Source of the DNA: Thermomicrobium sp. 4228-Ro
GTDB taxonomy: Bacteria > Chloroflexota > Chloroflexia > Thermomicrobiales > Thermomicrobiaceae
Length of the DNA: 64,000 nt
Assembly (NCBI RefSeq): GCF_026241205.1
Contig: NZ_JAPFQM010000001.1
Location: 186,001-250,000, forward strand
Direction of reading: 5' to 3'
Position 1 is the stretch's first letter. The number at the start of each line of letters is the position of its first letter. The notes beneath the pieces are model-generated. The model was not told the DNA's origin. It saw only the letters and a program-made list of their open reading frames with translations, and made no database searches. A program made the translations under genes and the position numbers. This document shows positions 34,741-44,658 of the stretch, piece after piece.

Positions 34741-35409
34741 TCACTCCAAGGCGTACGCGGGAGTACTCAAAATCTTCGCCTCGTCGGGCGGCCAATACGT
34801 CAGCCATGCTTTCCCGATGATCGACGAAATCGGAATCGCCCCAAACACGCGCGAGTCGCTCGAATTATTGCGATTATCTCCCATCACGAACACATGACCC
34901 GGTTCGACGACATACTCGTGATCGAGCGTCATGCCGCGCCAGACCGTCGGCTCGGAGAGGTACGGCTCGATGAGACGCTTGCCATTGATATAGACGAACC
35001 CATTGCGAATCTCCACGTGTTCTCCAGGCAGGGCAATGATCCGTTTCACGTACGGCTCGCTCCCTCCGTTCGGGGGACGGAACACGATGATGTCCCCACG
35101 CTGGGGTTGCCCGAACGGATACCACCTCCAACTTGGGTCAAGCGTCAAACCGGGAATCCAGGAAAGCCACCGACCCAGCGGTACACTCGCGTAGGCACGT
35201 CGATTCACGATGAGCATCTCACCATTGTGGAGCGTGGGCTCCATGCTCGACCCATCGACGCGATAGTTGAGGATGACTCCGCGGATCGCGACAAACAGGA
35301 TGAGTGCGATCAGGAACGTTTCAGCAATATCCCACGCCAGTGATCGCCGACGTACCGCTCGCTTTTCTGCGCCTGCCAACTGTTCCGATTCGCCAGCGAG
35401 ATGTGGCAT
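34741..35409 (-). CDS. lepB: Signal peptidase I
   Basis: Cleaves Sec and Tat signal peptides on the outer face of the membrane. The 222-aa protein has one membrane helix (about 28-46), the nucleophile Ser55 in VDGSSMEPTL, the general-base Lys122 in YVKRIIALPGE, and FVMGDNRNNSSDSR. ATG 35409 gives a short cytoplasmic N-terminus; the longer frame upstream would cross the divergent kinase promoter region. Confidence 0.95.
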   Translation of the reverse strand: MPHLAGESEQLAGAEKRAVRRRSLAWDIAETFLIALILFVAIRGVILNYRVDGSSMEPTLHNGEMLIVNRRAYASVPLGRWLSWIPGLTLDPSWRWYPFGQPQRGDIIVFRPPNGGSEPYVKRIIALPGEHVEIRNGFVYINGKRLIEPYLSEPTVWRGMTLDHEYVVEPGHVFVMGDNRNNSSDSRVFGAIPISSIIGKAWLTYWPPDEAKILSTPAYALE

Positions 35410-35497
35410 CTTCTGCCATCCTACCACTCCACAGCGGTCGTCCGGCCGCCGATTATATCCCGTAGAACGATGCGACCGTACTGCGACGGTTCGAGCG

Positions 35498-37369
35498 ATG
35501 GAATTCACCCCAAACACGATAGTGGCCGGTCGTTATCGAATTCTCTGTCGCCTCGGTCACGGCGGCATGAGCACCGTCTATCTCGCGCGAGACGAGCACT
35601 TCCCGCATGTCGAGCGGCGGTGTGCAGTGAAGGTCATGCGCGCGAGCGACGATCCGACGCTCGCAGAACTCCAAAAGGCCGCCTTCGAACGCGAGGCGAG
35701 TCTTCTCGCTTCGTTGCGCCATCCGGCAATCCCGGAGGTCTATGACTTCTTCATCGAGGACGGTCGCTGTTGTCTCGTACTCGAATACATCGAAGGCGAA
35801 GATCTCGAACGCTATCTCGAGCGTGCGGGGAAACCGCTTCCGGAATCAGTACTCGTCGATTGGGCGCTCCAAGTGCTCGATGTTCTCCAGTTCCTGCATA
35901 CGCAACGACCACATCCGATCGTGTTCCGCGACTTGAAACCTTCCAATATCATGCTCCGTCAAGACGGATCCATCGTGTTGATCGACTTCGGCATCGCTCG
36001 CCTCTTCCAGCCCCAAGCCCGCGGAACAACCATCGGCACCGAGGGGTACGCTCCACCGGAACAGTATCGTGGCATCGCGGATCCTCGCGGCGACTTGTAT
36101 GCGCTGGGCGCTACCCTCTACCACCTGGCAACCGGTATCGACCCACGGCAGCAACCTCCGTTCTCGCTCACGCAACGCCCTCCCCGAAGCATGAACCCGC
36201 ATCTCTCGGAGGGATTCGAGCGCATCGTGCTCCGCGCACTCGCCTACGATCCGGCGGATCGTTTTCCGACTGCTGCAGCGATGGCACAAGCACTCCGAGC
36301 CTTGCGGATCGATTCCCGTCCTTCTCCGGAAGCCGCCCCCACAGTCGTAATCGCCCCGAGGACGATACCAGCCGCCAACGAGCGAATCCGCATCCTCTGG
36401 ACCGTGCGGACCGGCGACGAGATCAGGGGTTCCCCACTGTGCACGGACGATCTCGTCATCTTCGGTTCCTACGACGGGTGCTTCTACGCAGTCGATCGCG
36501 TGCAAGGCCTGGTCCGCTGGCGAAGCGCGACCGGACGAGGTATCGCGACGACGCCGATCCGCTATCACGATACCGTCATCGGCGGTTCGGACGATGGCGC
36601 TGTGTACAGCCTCGAGACAACCGACGGATCGGTCCGTTGGCGTTACCGCACAGCCGGTCCGATCCGTTCTTCTCCCGCCTCCGTCGGCAATGTCATCGTA
36701 TTCGGGAGCGACGACGGTTTCCTCTACGCCCTCGACGCAGCGACCGGTGCCGCGCTCTGGCGTCGCCAGGCCCGCGGACCCGTGCGTGCAGCACCGCATC
36801 CTGCCGGTGAGGTCATCGTTTCAGCGGCTGACGATGCCCAGTTGACCGTGCGGACTATCAGGGATGGTCAACCCGTCTGGCGACAGCAACTGGACGCACC
36901 GATCTGGGCGCGCCCCGTCGTTTTCGCAGGCACGGTCATCGTCGCGACGATCGGGGGAACCGTCACCTGCTTCGCTCTGTCCGACGGTTCGACCCGATGG
37001 CGGCAGACGTTACCGGACGCTTTCGTGGCGTCACCTGTTGTCGTCGGGAACGTGGTTCTGTTCACCGGCAATGCCGGCACGGTGATCGCTTGTCACCCCG
37101 ATTCCGGTGCGGTCCTGTGGCAGGTTAGCCTCCGTCAGCGGATCGCCAGTACCCCGGTCCCGCACGGGGCGACGGTGCTCGTGGCGACCGGTGGTGGAGA
37201 ACTCGTGTGGTTGACGCTGACCGGTGAGATCGTCGAGCGAGAGAGCCTCGGCATCGGGATCGTCAGTACGCCAGTCATGATGGACGACATCCTGTACCTG
37301 GGAGCGCTCGACGGGCGCTTCTACGCCCTCGTCATCGAATGGCAACTCCCGAAAGGAGACGGCCAGTGA
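35498..37369 (+). CDS. Serine/threonine protein kinase with C-terminal PQQ-type beta-propeller
   Basis: A 623-aa two-domain protein. Kinase about 12-275: G-loop GHGGMSTVY (20-28), Lys45 in CAVKV, catalytic loop FRDLKPSN (143-150, Phe in place of His of HRD), DFG at 163-165 and GTEGYAPPEQY. From about 310 to 615 are six to eight repeats of the type VIFGSYDGCFYAVDRVQG and VIGGSDDGAVYSLETTDG, PQQ/BamB-like blades. No membrane segment separates the halves, so the propeller should be cytoplasmic, unlike most Hanks kinases with sensor propellers. It overlaps the next small gene (GTGA). Confidence 0.9.
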   Translation: MEFTPNTIVAGRYRILCRLGHGGMSTVYLARDEHFPHVERRCAVKVMRASDDPTLAELQKAAFEREASLLASLRHPAIPEVYDFFIEDGRCCLVLEYIEGEDLERYLERAGKPLPESVLVDWALQVLDVLQFLHTQRPHPIVFRDLKPSNIMLRQDGSIVLIDFGIARLFQPQARGTTIGTEGYAPPEQYRGIADPRGDLYALGATLYHLATGIDPRQQPPFSLTQRPPRSMNPHLSEGFERIVLRALAYDPADRFPTAAAMAQALRALRIDSRPSPEAAPTVVIAPRTIPAANERIRILWTVRTGDEIRGSPLCTDDLVIFGSYDGCFYAVDRVQGLVRWRSATGRGIATTPIRYHDTVIGGSDDGAVYSLETTDGSVRWRYRTAGPIRSSPASVGNVIVFGSDDGFLYALDAATGAALWRRQARGPVRAAPHPAGEVIVSAADDAQLTVRTIRDGQPVWRQQLDAPIWARPVVFAGTVIVATIGGTVTCFALSDGSTRWRQTLPDAFVASPVVVGNVVLFTGNAGTVIACHPDSGAVLWQVSLRQRIASTPVPHGATVLVATGGGELVWLTLTGEIVERESLGIGIVSTPVMMDDILYLGALDGRFYALVIEWQLPKGDGQ

Positions 37370-37629
37370 TCCGCGTCATCGTCCACGTGCTGAACGACGA
37401 CCCGTTCATTGCCGAGTTGGAGACGCTCCCCGATCCGCGCGACCACTACCTGAAGCTCAAGCATCCACGGCGACGGGACGGCAAGCGACTACCGACGCTG
37501 ACCGACAGCGTGACGACGATCCTCTTCCCCTGGCAGCGCATCACGTTCATCGAGCTCTTGGACGAGCCGGAACCACAACCGGAAGGGCTCCTCACGATTT
37601 TCCGCGACGAACCCGAGAGAACGCCGTAA
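37366..37629 (+). CDS. Small hypothetical protein coupled to the kinase
   Basis: An 87-aa protein starting MIRVIVHVLNDDPFIAELETLPDPRDHYL, with FPWQRITFIELLD near the C-terminus. GTG 37366 overlaps the kinase stop as GTGA, so it is translated with it. No family recognised. Mixed alpha/beta composition, no membrane segment. It could be a kinase substrate or partner. Ends on the base before the convergent tatA stop. Confidence 0.68.
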   Translation: MIRVIVHVLNDDPFIAELETLPDPRDHYLKLKHPRRRDGKRLPTLTDSVTTILFPWQRITFIELLDEPEPQPEGLLTIFRDEPERTP

Positions 37630-37812
37630 TCAGGCTGGCTTGTCCCTGGTATCGGGAACCGGTTCCTTGGTCGCCGCACGGAACTCCCTGATCGTCCGTC
37701 CCAGCGCCCCACCGAGCTCAGGGAGCCGGCTCGCACCGAAGACGATCAAAACAATAAGCAGGACGATCAGGAGCTCTTGCCAGCCGAGCGAGGGTACGAG
37801 CAACGGAACCAT
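37630..37812 (-). CDS. tatA: TatA twin-arginine translocase subunit (short)
   Basis: A 60-aa TatA: membrane helix [20 protein letters not shown], hinge, then [21 protein letters not shown]. Length is at the low end of the family. ATG 37812 has CGGAGG upstream. Second TatA/B-type gene of the window; TatC not seen. It follows the peptide-binding-protein operon on the same strand with a 60-nt gap. Confidence 0.9.
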   Translation of the reverse strand: MVPLLVPSLGWQELLIVLLIVLIVFGASRLPELGGALGRTIREFRAATKEPVPDTRDKPA

Positions 37813-37872
37813 CTCAACCTCCGAGAGGACGAACGTTTCGACGAGTATACCTGCCAACGGGAGACTTCGCAC

Positions 37873-39642
37873 CTACTCCTGGATCCGATACCAGCGTGGC
37901 AACTGGTGAATGTGATCTTCCGGCTTGATGAGTGGACTCGCATCGACACCACCGATCCGATCGCTTACCACGAAGCTATACCGTGGATAGTAGAGCACCA
38001 CCGCAGGAACGTACTCCGCGAACAAGCGCTGGAACTCCACGTACAAGGAACGACGCTCGGCCTGATCGGTTGACCGCCTCGCCTCCTCTAAGAGGACATC
38101 GACCGTCCGGTTCCGGAATCCCGTCACATTCGTCCCGATGTCCGCTTGCGAGGAGTGCCAGAGCTCGAAGCTATCAGGGTCACCGGTACTCGACATCCAG
38201 CCGAAGAGGGCCGCGGTATACTCCCGATTGAGCAGTTGTCGTTGCAATGTCTGCGCTGGAACCGGCTGCACGCTGACCGCGATCCCGACCTCGCCTAACT
38301 GTCGGGCAACGGCCTCCGCCACAGCCACGCGTAGCGGGTCATCGACATTCACCAGCAGCGTGAAGCGAAAATTGAGTCCACCTTGCTCGAGGATGCCGTC
38401 CCCGTTTCGGTCTTCCCACCCAGCATCGTGCAAGAGCTGTCGCGCCATCCCCGGATCGTATCGATACTCCTGTTCTTGGAAAGCCCAGGAAGTTGGCGGG
38501 ATCGGACCGTTTCCTGGCTCGCCTTCCCCCCCGAGAACATCACGGACCAGTGCCACGCGGTCGATCGCCGCTGCGATCGCCTGACGTACCCGTACATCTG
38601 CGAAGAGCTGCGCCTGATTGTTCAGAAATAGCGCCGTGTATCCCGCCAATAAGGGTGCGTACACTCTTGCGCGATCCCCCACGAGCCGCGGATCCCGAAC
38701 GGCGGGCCACGGTACGAGGTCCAGCGCGTCGATTTCACCGTGACGAAATGCAGCCAGTGCCTCCTCGGAATTTTCGTAAAGCTGGACGACGACTCGATCG
38801 AACATCGGCACCGGTCGGTCGAAGTGCGGCGACCGGACGAGCTCGATCGATCCCTTCTCGAGATCGATCGTGTCGACCATGAACGGACCAGTTCCGATCG
38901 GCCGGGTGGAGAAAGCGTTTTTCGACAGATCCGCAGCCAAGGTTCCCGCCAGTACGTGCTCCGGAAGGATCGGCAACGTTAGATGGGTCAGGAACGGTGC
39001 ATAGGGCTCGATCAGACGAAAGCGCACGGTATAGGCGTCGACCACTTCTACCTCGACGCTGCGCCAGAACATCGCCAAAGACGCATCCCCAGGAAAACTG
39101 GGGTCTTGGATCAGGCGGACCGTGAACAGGACGTCACGAGCAGTGAACGGCTGGCCATCATGCCAGAGTACGTCACGCCGTAACTGGACCGTATAGGTAT
39201 AACCATCGTCGCTGACCTGCCACTGCTCGGCCAGTTCGGGTTGTGGGAGACCGCTCCCATCGACCCACACCAACCCCTCGAACAGCAGCTGGTCAACCGT
39301 AGCCTCAGCCGTCGTTTGGGCGAGAAGCGGGTTGAGCGTCTCGACCCGCCCGACGATGCCGGCTCGAAAGGTGCCACCAGTGATCACAGCAGCAGACACA
39401 GTTGGCGACTGGTCCCCTGTCGCAGGCGCAGCAACAGTCGGGGTCACCGCACTCGCCTCCATTTCGGTCCCGGGTGTACTGAAGTGGACGAGGGCGAACA
39501 GCCCGCTCCCTGCAACAACGATCAACGACGTAATCAACCAGACCAGCCACCACGGCGAAAGAGGGCGCTGCCGGGTTCCGCGGGTGCTCACTGCCTTCGA
39601 GGACTGCCCGAAGCGGCGCACGTTTGCCTCTAGAGGAGCCAC
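37873..39642 (-). CDS. ABC transporter substrate-binding protein, family 5 (peptide/nickel type)
   Basis: A 589-aa extracytoplasmic solute-binding protein. An N-terminal helix (about 32-52, WWLVWLITSLIVVAGSGLFAL) lacks a lipobox Cys, so it is probably membrane-anchored. SBP_bac_5 signatures follow: NPLLAQTTAEATVDQLLFEGL, YTVQLRRDVLWHDGQPFTA, RPIGTGPFMV, DVRVRQAIAAAIDR and YDPGMARQLLHDAGW. No permease or ATPase genes adjoin, unusual for this class. The start overlaps the end of secG by 13 nt; a GTG seven codons in is an alternative. Confidence 0.9.
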   Translation of the reverse strand: MAPLEANVRRFGQSSKAVSTRGTRQRPLSPWWLVWLITSLIVVAGSGLFALVHFSTPGTEMEASAVTPTVAAPATGDQSPTVSAAVITGGTFRAGIVGRVETLNPLLAQTTAEATVDQLLFEGLVWVDGSGLPQPELAEQWQVSDDGYTYTVQLRRDVLWHDGQPFTARDVLFTVRLIQDPSFPGDASLAMFWRSVEVEVVDAYTVRFRLIEPYAPFLTHLTLPILPEHVLAGTLAADLSKNAFSTRPIGTGPFMVDTIDLEKGSIELVRSPHFDRPVPMFDRVVVQLYENSEEALAAFRHGEIDALDLVPWPAVRDPRLVGDRARVYAPLLAGYTALFLNNQAQLFADVRVRQAIAAAIDRVALVRDVLGGEGEPGNGPIPPTSWAFQEQEYRYDPGMARQLLHDAGWEDRNGDGILEQGGLNFRFTLLVNVDDPLRVAVAEAVARQLGEVGIAVSVQPVPAQTLQRQLLNREYTAALFGWMSSTGDPDSFELWHSSQADIGTNVTGFRNRTVDVLLEEARRSTDQAERRSLYVEFQRLFAEYVPAVVLYYPRYSFVVSDRIGGVDASPLIKPEDHIHQLPRWYRIQE

Positions 39643-39851
39643 TGACCGAGGATAGACAGGATGACGAAGATCGCAGCGACACCGATCGTCAGCTGAAACA
39701 GTGTCCGTTCAAGCCCACGGCGTGTCCGGTATATCGCTGAGGTATCGCCACCGAAGGCCCCGCTGAAACCGGAAGCCTTGGCCTGGAGAAGGATCACCAC
39801 CATAAGCAAGATCGAGAGCAGAATCATCGCGATATAGAAGGCAGTTTCCAT
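39630..39851 (-). CDS. secG: Preprotein translocase subunit SecG
   Basis: A 73-aa protein with two membrane helices (about 5-22 and 52-70) and the conserved LLQAKASGFSGAFGG loop. SecG assists SecYE during export. The tpiA-secG order is common in many bacteria; here SecG begins 6 nt after tpiA. Confidence 0.94.
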   Translation of the reverse strand: METAFYIAMILLSILLMVVILLQAKASGFSGAFGGDTSAIYRTRRGLERTLFQLTIGVAAIFVILSILGQWLL

Positions 39852-39857
39852 GCTTCG

Positions 39858-40649
39858 CTACGCTCCCTTCTTCGCCCGAGCAACTACCCGTGCCGCTCCG
39901 ACGATGCCACAGAACTGCGCGGCGTCCAAGCTCGCACCCCCGACTAGTGCCCCGTCGATATCTGGCTCGGAGAAGAATGTACCAGCATTGTCAGCCGTGA
40001 CGCTGCCTCCGTAGAGCACACGCAGTGCACGACCGGCTCGTTCACCGTATCGCTCGGTCAGCCACCCGCGGATGAACCGCGCGACCTCTTGTGCATCGGC
40101 GGCAGTAGCCGGTCGTCCGGTACCGATCGCCCACACCGGTTCGTAAGCCACGACGAGTCGCCCGGCCTGCGACCGATCGATCGAGGCGGCGGCAGTCGCA
40201 AGCTGCCGCTCGACGACGGCCAGAGTCTGGCCAGCTTCCCGCTCCTCCAGACGCTCGCCAACGCAGAGAATGGGTGTCATGCCGTGCGCGAACACGCGCG
40301 CCAACTTGGCCGCGACGATCTCATCGGTTTCGCCGAAGAGATGCCGTCGCTCGCTATGCCCCACGATTACGTAGCGGCAGAACGGCGCAAGCATGAAGGC
40401 GGCAACTTCACCGGTATAGGCCCCGCGCTCGTACACGCTGCAGTTCTGCGCCCCGACGGACAGCATGCTACCCCGAACCAGCTCCGCGAGTGTCACGATC
40501 CACGGAAAAGGCGGAATGAGAACCACTTCGACATCTGATGCGTCGGAACAGGACGTAGCGACTTCCCTAGCCAGGTGCACAGCTTCTTCGTACGCCGTAT
40601 GCATCTTCCAATTACCAGCGACGAGAGCGCGCCTCAGGTGGCTCGTCAC
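39858..40649 (-). CDS. tpiA: Triosephosphate isomerase
   Basis: Interconverts DHAP and GAP. The 263-aa TIM barrel has GNWKMHT (substrate Lys), [14 protein letters not shown] (His), [15 protein letters not shown] (catalytic Glu) and [10 protein letters not shown] for phosphate binding. The ATG overlaps the pgk stop by 4 nt, continuing the gap-pgk-tpiA glycolytic operon. Confidence 0.97.
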   Translation of the reverse strand: MTSHLRRALVAGNWKMHTAYEEAVHLAREVATSCSDASDVEVVLIPPFPWIVTLAELVRGSMLSVGAQNCSVYERGAYTGEVAAFMLAPFCRYVIVGHSERRHLFGETDEIVAAKLARVFAHGMTPILCVGERLEEREAGQTLAVVERQLATAAASIDRSQAGRLVVAYEPVWAIGTGRPATAADAQEVARFIRGWLTERYGERAGRALRVLYGGSVTADNAGTFFSEPDIDGALVGGASLDAAQFCGIVGAARVVARAKKGA

Positions 40650-41839
40650 GGCACCTCCTCCATTAAGACAGCGACACCTGGCAATTCACGACCCTCGAGA
40701 TACTCCAGCGTTGCCCCACCGCCCGTCGAAAGATGCGCAACCCGGTCGGCTAGCCCGAGTTCGCGAAGAGCCGCGACGGAATCCCCACCGCCGACGAGGG
40801 TGAAGCCAGCGCACTGGGCGACTGCTTCCGCAACACCGCGGGTTCCTGCCCGAAACTCGGGCACCTCGTAGACTCCCATCGGGCCATTCCAAACGAGCAT
40901 CTTCGCAGTCGCGATCACTTCGGCGAATCGACGAACCGTTTCTGGGCCGATGTCGAAAACAGCGTGATCGGCTGGTACCTCGCCGACTCGAACCACCTGG
41001 CGCGCATCTGGTCGATCGATCGACGGTGCGATGACAACGTCGACCGGGAGCTCGATGCGAACGCCACGTTGTTCCGCGACTGCCACTACGCGCCGTGCTT
41101 CGTCGACCTTGTCCCCTTCGACGAGCGAACGGCCGAGTTCATAGCCACGCGCCTTCAGAAACGTGTTGGCCATTCCGCCGCCCAGTAATAGAGCATCGAC
41201 CCGCGGCAACAAGTTCTCGATCACACCAATCTTGTCCGAGACCTTCGCACCACCGAGTACCAGAACGAACGGGCGCTCGCTGCTGTGGAGCACACGATCG
41301 AGTGCAGTGACTTCTCGCTCCATCAGGAGACCCGCAGCACTCGGCAAAAGCTGCGCGACACCGACCACCGATGCGTGCGCTCGATGAGCTGCACCGAAGG
41401 CGTCGTTCACGTAACACTCAGCCAAATTCGCGAGTTCGCGGGCGAACACCGGGTCGTTCGCTTCTTCACGCGGATCGAAGCGAAGGTTCTCGAGAAGCCC
41501 CACCTCACCGGGTTGCAGTCGGTGCGCCATTTCCTGTGCTTCCGGGCCGACGATGTCACGCACGTAGTGAACAGACCTTCCCAAGAGCGTGCTCAGCGTG
41601 CGTGCAACTGGTGCCAAACGGAGGTCTTCGCGCACCTGGCCTTTCGGCCGACCGAGGTGCGAACAGAGAATGATGCGAGCACGTCGCTCGATCAGCCACT
41701 CGATCGTTCCCAGCGTTTCACGGATTCGGGTATCGTCGACCACATGCCCATGCTCGAGGGGCACGTTGTAATCCACCCGCACCAGAACCCGACGCTCACC
41801 GACGTCGAGATCCCGCACTGTTCTCAGCCGCTTGCCCAT
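40646..41839 (-). CDS. pgk: Phosphoglycerate kinase
   Basis: Makes ATP from 1,3-bisphosphoglycerate. The 397-aa protein has [47 protein letters not shown] and [13 protein letters not shown]. Second gene of gap-pgk-tpiA; 42-nt gap from gap without an obvious terminator. Confidence 0.97.
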   Translation of the reverse strand: MGKRLRTVRDLDVGERRVLVRVDYNVPLEHGHVVDDTRIRETLGTIEWLIERRARIILCSHLGRPKGQVREDLRLAPVARTLSTLLGRSVHYVRDIVGPEAQEMAHRLQPGEVGLLENLRFDPREEANDPVFARELANLAECYVNDAFGAAHRAHASVVGVAQLLPSAAGLLMEREVTALDRVLHSSERPFVLVLGGAKVSDKIGVIENLLPRVDALLLGGGMANTFLKARGYELGRSLVEGDKVDEARRVVAVAEQRGVRIELPVDVVIAPSIDRPDARQVVRVGEVPADHAVFDIGPETVRRFAEVIATAKMLVWNGPMGVYEVPEFRAGTRGVAEAVAQCAGFTLVGGGDSVAALRELGLADRVAHLSTGGGATLEYLEGRELPGVAVLMEEVP

Positions 41840-41881
41840 CGTCCTTGCCCTGCCTCTCGTTCGAGGCCGCTCAGCCGTGTG

Positions 41882-42946
<1,065 letters not shown>

Positions 42947-42973
42947 TCACTCTCTTGGACCGGCAGCGAGCAG

Positions 42974-44332
42974 CTACCGCATGACGCCCCTCGTCAGCGC
43001 TGCCTGCTCAAGGAGTACCCGCTGTACACCGACAGCATCGCTGCGTTTGCGTGCTCGCGCGATTTCGAGGAGCGCCTGTGCGAGCTTCGCGGGGTCATGA
43101 CGCCATGGTTGTTCAGGATTGACGAGATCACGCAGGAACACCTCGACGCGATCGCCGATCCGCTCCAGCCCATCCAATGCGACTCCGTAGACACCGATCG
43201 CTTCCAGCGCTCGCGTCGGCTCCAGGTTCTCGTTCGCGAGAACGCAATCCACGAGGTCATCACCGGCATGGCACTCGATCGCCTCCAGATGCTCGACGAC
43301 ACCGAAGCCGTCCGTCTCCCCGCGCTGCGTCGTGACATTGCACACGTAGACCTTCAGCGCAGGAGACATCCGGATCGCCCGCGCGACACCGTCCACGAGA
43401 AGATTGGGTATGACCGAGGTGAAGAGACTACCCGGGCCGAGCACGATCACATCAGCCGAAAGGATCGCGAGCAGTGCGGGCTCGTACGCCTCGGGATGCT
43501 CCGGATCGAGAAAGATTCGCCGGATACGACCGCGCTCCTGTGCGATCAGCGACTCGCCACGGACGACCCGACCGTCCTCGAACTCCGCGCACACCGTGAT
43601 GTTTTCGAGCGTCGACGGCATGACACGACCACGGACAGCAAGGACACGCGAGGATTCCGCCACCGCCCCCTCGAAACTGCCGGTGATCTGCGTCATGGCG
43701 ACGATGAAGAGATTGCCGAAACTATGCCCATCCAGGGCCGAACCGACTGACGGAAACCGGTATTGGAAAAGCTCACTCATCAATGGCTCCGCGTCAGCCA
43801 GGGCGACCAGACAGTTGCGGATATCGCCTGGCGGCGGAATGTTGAAATCCTGGCGGAGCCGTCCCGAACTGCCACCATCGTCCCCCATCGTCACGATCGC
43901 CGTGATCGCGACATTGTGTGTCTTGAGACCACGCAGGAGGGTGGACAATCCCGTTCCCCCACCGATGGCGACGATATGAAGTTCCGGTGGCTCCGGGCCG
44001 AAGCGGTGTGCCTGCAGAATCTCGGTCAGACCACGCCGGTCGGCACGTTGGTCGAGGAACGGTGCGAGAAGCGAGCGCGAGAGCTGCCAGAAACCGACGA
44101 TGGTCAGCACGCTTCCGACCGAGATCATCAACGCTTCACGATACGGGTGGGGAATGAACTGGAGCGTCACAGCCTGGACGAAGCCTGAGACTTCCTGGGG
44201 AAAGGCGTAATTCCGATAAATCCAGGCGAGGCCCATGGCGAGCCCGAGACTGGTCGTCACCACTCCGAGCGCCAACAACAGGATCCAGCGCTTGACGAAC
44301 ATTCCCGGGCGCAACCAAGTCCGGAGCTTCAT
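42974..44332 (-). CDS. yvcK: YvcK/CofD-like gluconeogenesis factor with N-terminal membrane helices
   Basis: A 452-aa protein. Residues about 15-90 hold two hydrophobic segments (ILLLALGVVTTSLGLAMGLAW and ALMISVGSVLTIVGFW); the rest is a YvcK/CofD fold with IGGGTGLSTLLRGLK, TMGDDGGSSGRLR, PPGDIRNCLVALAD and LGPGSLFTSVIPNLLV. YvcK binds UDP-GlcNAc and is needed for cell shape and growth on gluconeogenic carbon in Bacillus; rapZ and whiA, its usual neighbours, are absent. It sits directly upstream of gap, which fits a metabolic link. Confidence 0.88.
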   Translation of the reverse strand: MKLRTWLRPGMFVKRWILLLALGVVTTSLGLAMGLAWIYRNYAFPQEVSGFVQAVTLQFIPHPYREALMISVGSVLTIVGFWQLSRSLLAPFLDQRADRRGLTEILQAHRFGPEPPELHIVAIGGGTGLSTLLRGLKTHNVAITAIVTMGDDGGSSGRLRQDFNIPPPGDIRNCLVALADAEPLMSELFQYRFPSVGSALDGHSFGNLFIVAMTQITGSFEGAVAESSRVLAVRGRVMPSTLENITVCAEFEDGRVVRGESLIAQERGRIRRIFLDPEHPEAYEPALLAILSADVIVLGPGSLFTSVIPNLLVDGVARAIRMSPALKVYVCNVTTQRGETDGFGVVEHLEAIECHAGDDLVDCVLANENLEPTRALEAIGVYGVALDGLERIGDRVEVFLRDLVNPEQPWRHDPAKLAQALLEIARARKRSDAVGVQRVLLEQAALTRGVMR

Positions 44333-44515
44333 GCGTCCCCCGTTTCACGGCCCGCAGCCCGGCCTCAGTATAACAGCCGCGCAGGACAGACGCCGGCTAG
44401 ACGCGTACGGACGGCCTAGCGTCGTCCACACTGCAGGAGCGTACCCGTGCAGGGTACCCCGTCACCGCTAACTATTCGATCGCGCCGTGCTCCCGACCGC
44501 CGTGCTTAGCCGGTC

Positions 44516-44544
44516 TTGCACGCACCTGCCTGATGTGGTATATT
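44516..44544 (+). promoter_or_regulatory. Consensus promoter of the nusA-infB operon
   Basis: TTGCAC (44516-44521) and TATATT (44539-44544) with 17-nt spacing. Transcription should begin near 44551, leaving a leader of about 108 nt before the nusA ATG. The 183 nt between this promoter and the divergent yvcK start contain a lone TATACT on the minus strand. Confidence 0.8.
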
Positions 44545-44570
44545 GTGAACAGTAAACGAAGCGCCCCGGA

Positions 44571-44598
44571 AAAGTGGGCACAGCCCACTTTAATTTTT
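44571..44598 (+). terminator. Intrinsic-terminator-like hairpin in the nusA leader (attenuator candidate)
   Basis: AAAGTGGGC (44571-44579) and GCCCACTTT (44583-44591) form a perfect 9-bp stem with a 3-nt loop, then AATTTTT (44592-44598). It begins about 20 nt after the predicted transcription start and 60 nt before the nusA start, so termination here would silence the whole operon. NusA stimulates hairpin-dependent pausing and termination, which suggests feedback. Confidence 0.72.
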
Positions 44599-44603
44599 GC
44601 TCT

Positions 44604-44622
44604 GGCTGGTCGCCCACCAGCC
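44604..44622 (+). promoter_or_regulatory. Second leader hairpin, possible antiterminator partner
   Basis: GGCTGGT (44604-44610) and ACCAGCC (44616-44622) form a 7-bp stem with loop CGCCC. The stretch GCCCAC at 44612-44617 repeats the right arm of the upstream terminator hairpin and could pair with its left arm, giving an alternative fold. Pairing is inferred from sequence only. Confidence 0.5.
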
Positions 44623-44658
44623 GGCTACCGAGGCGCAGACGAAGGGGGGCGATCGACA

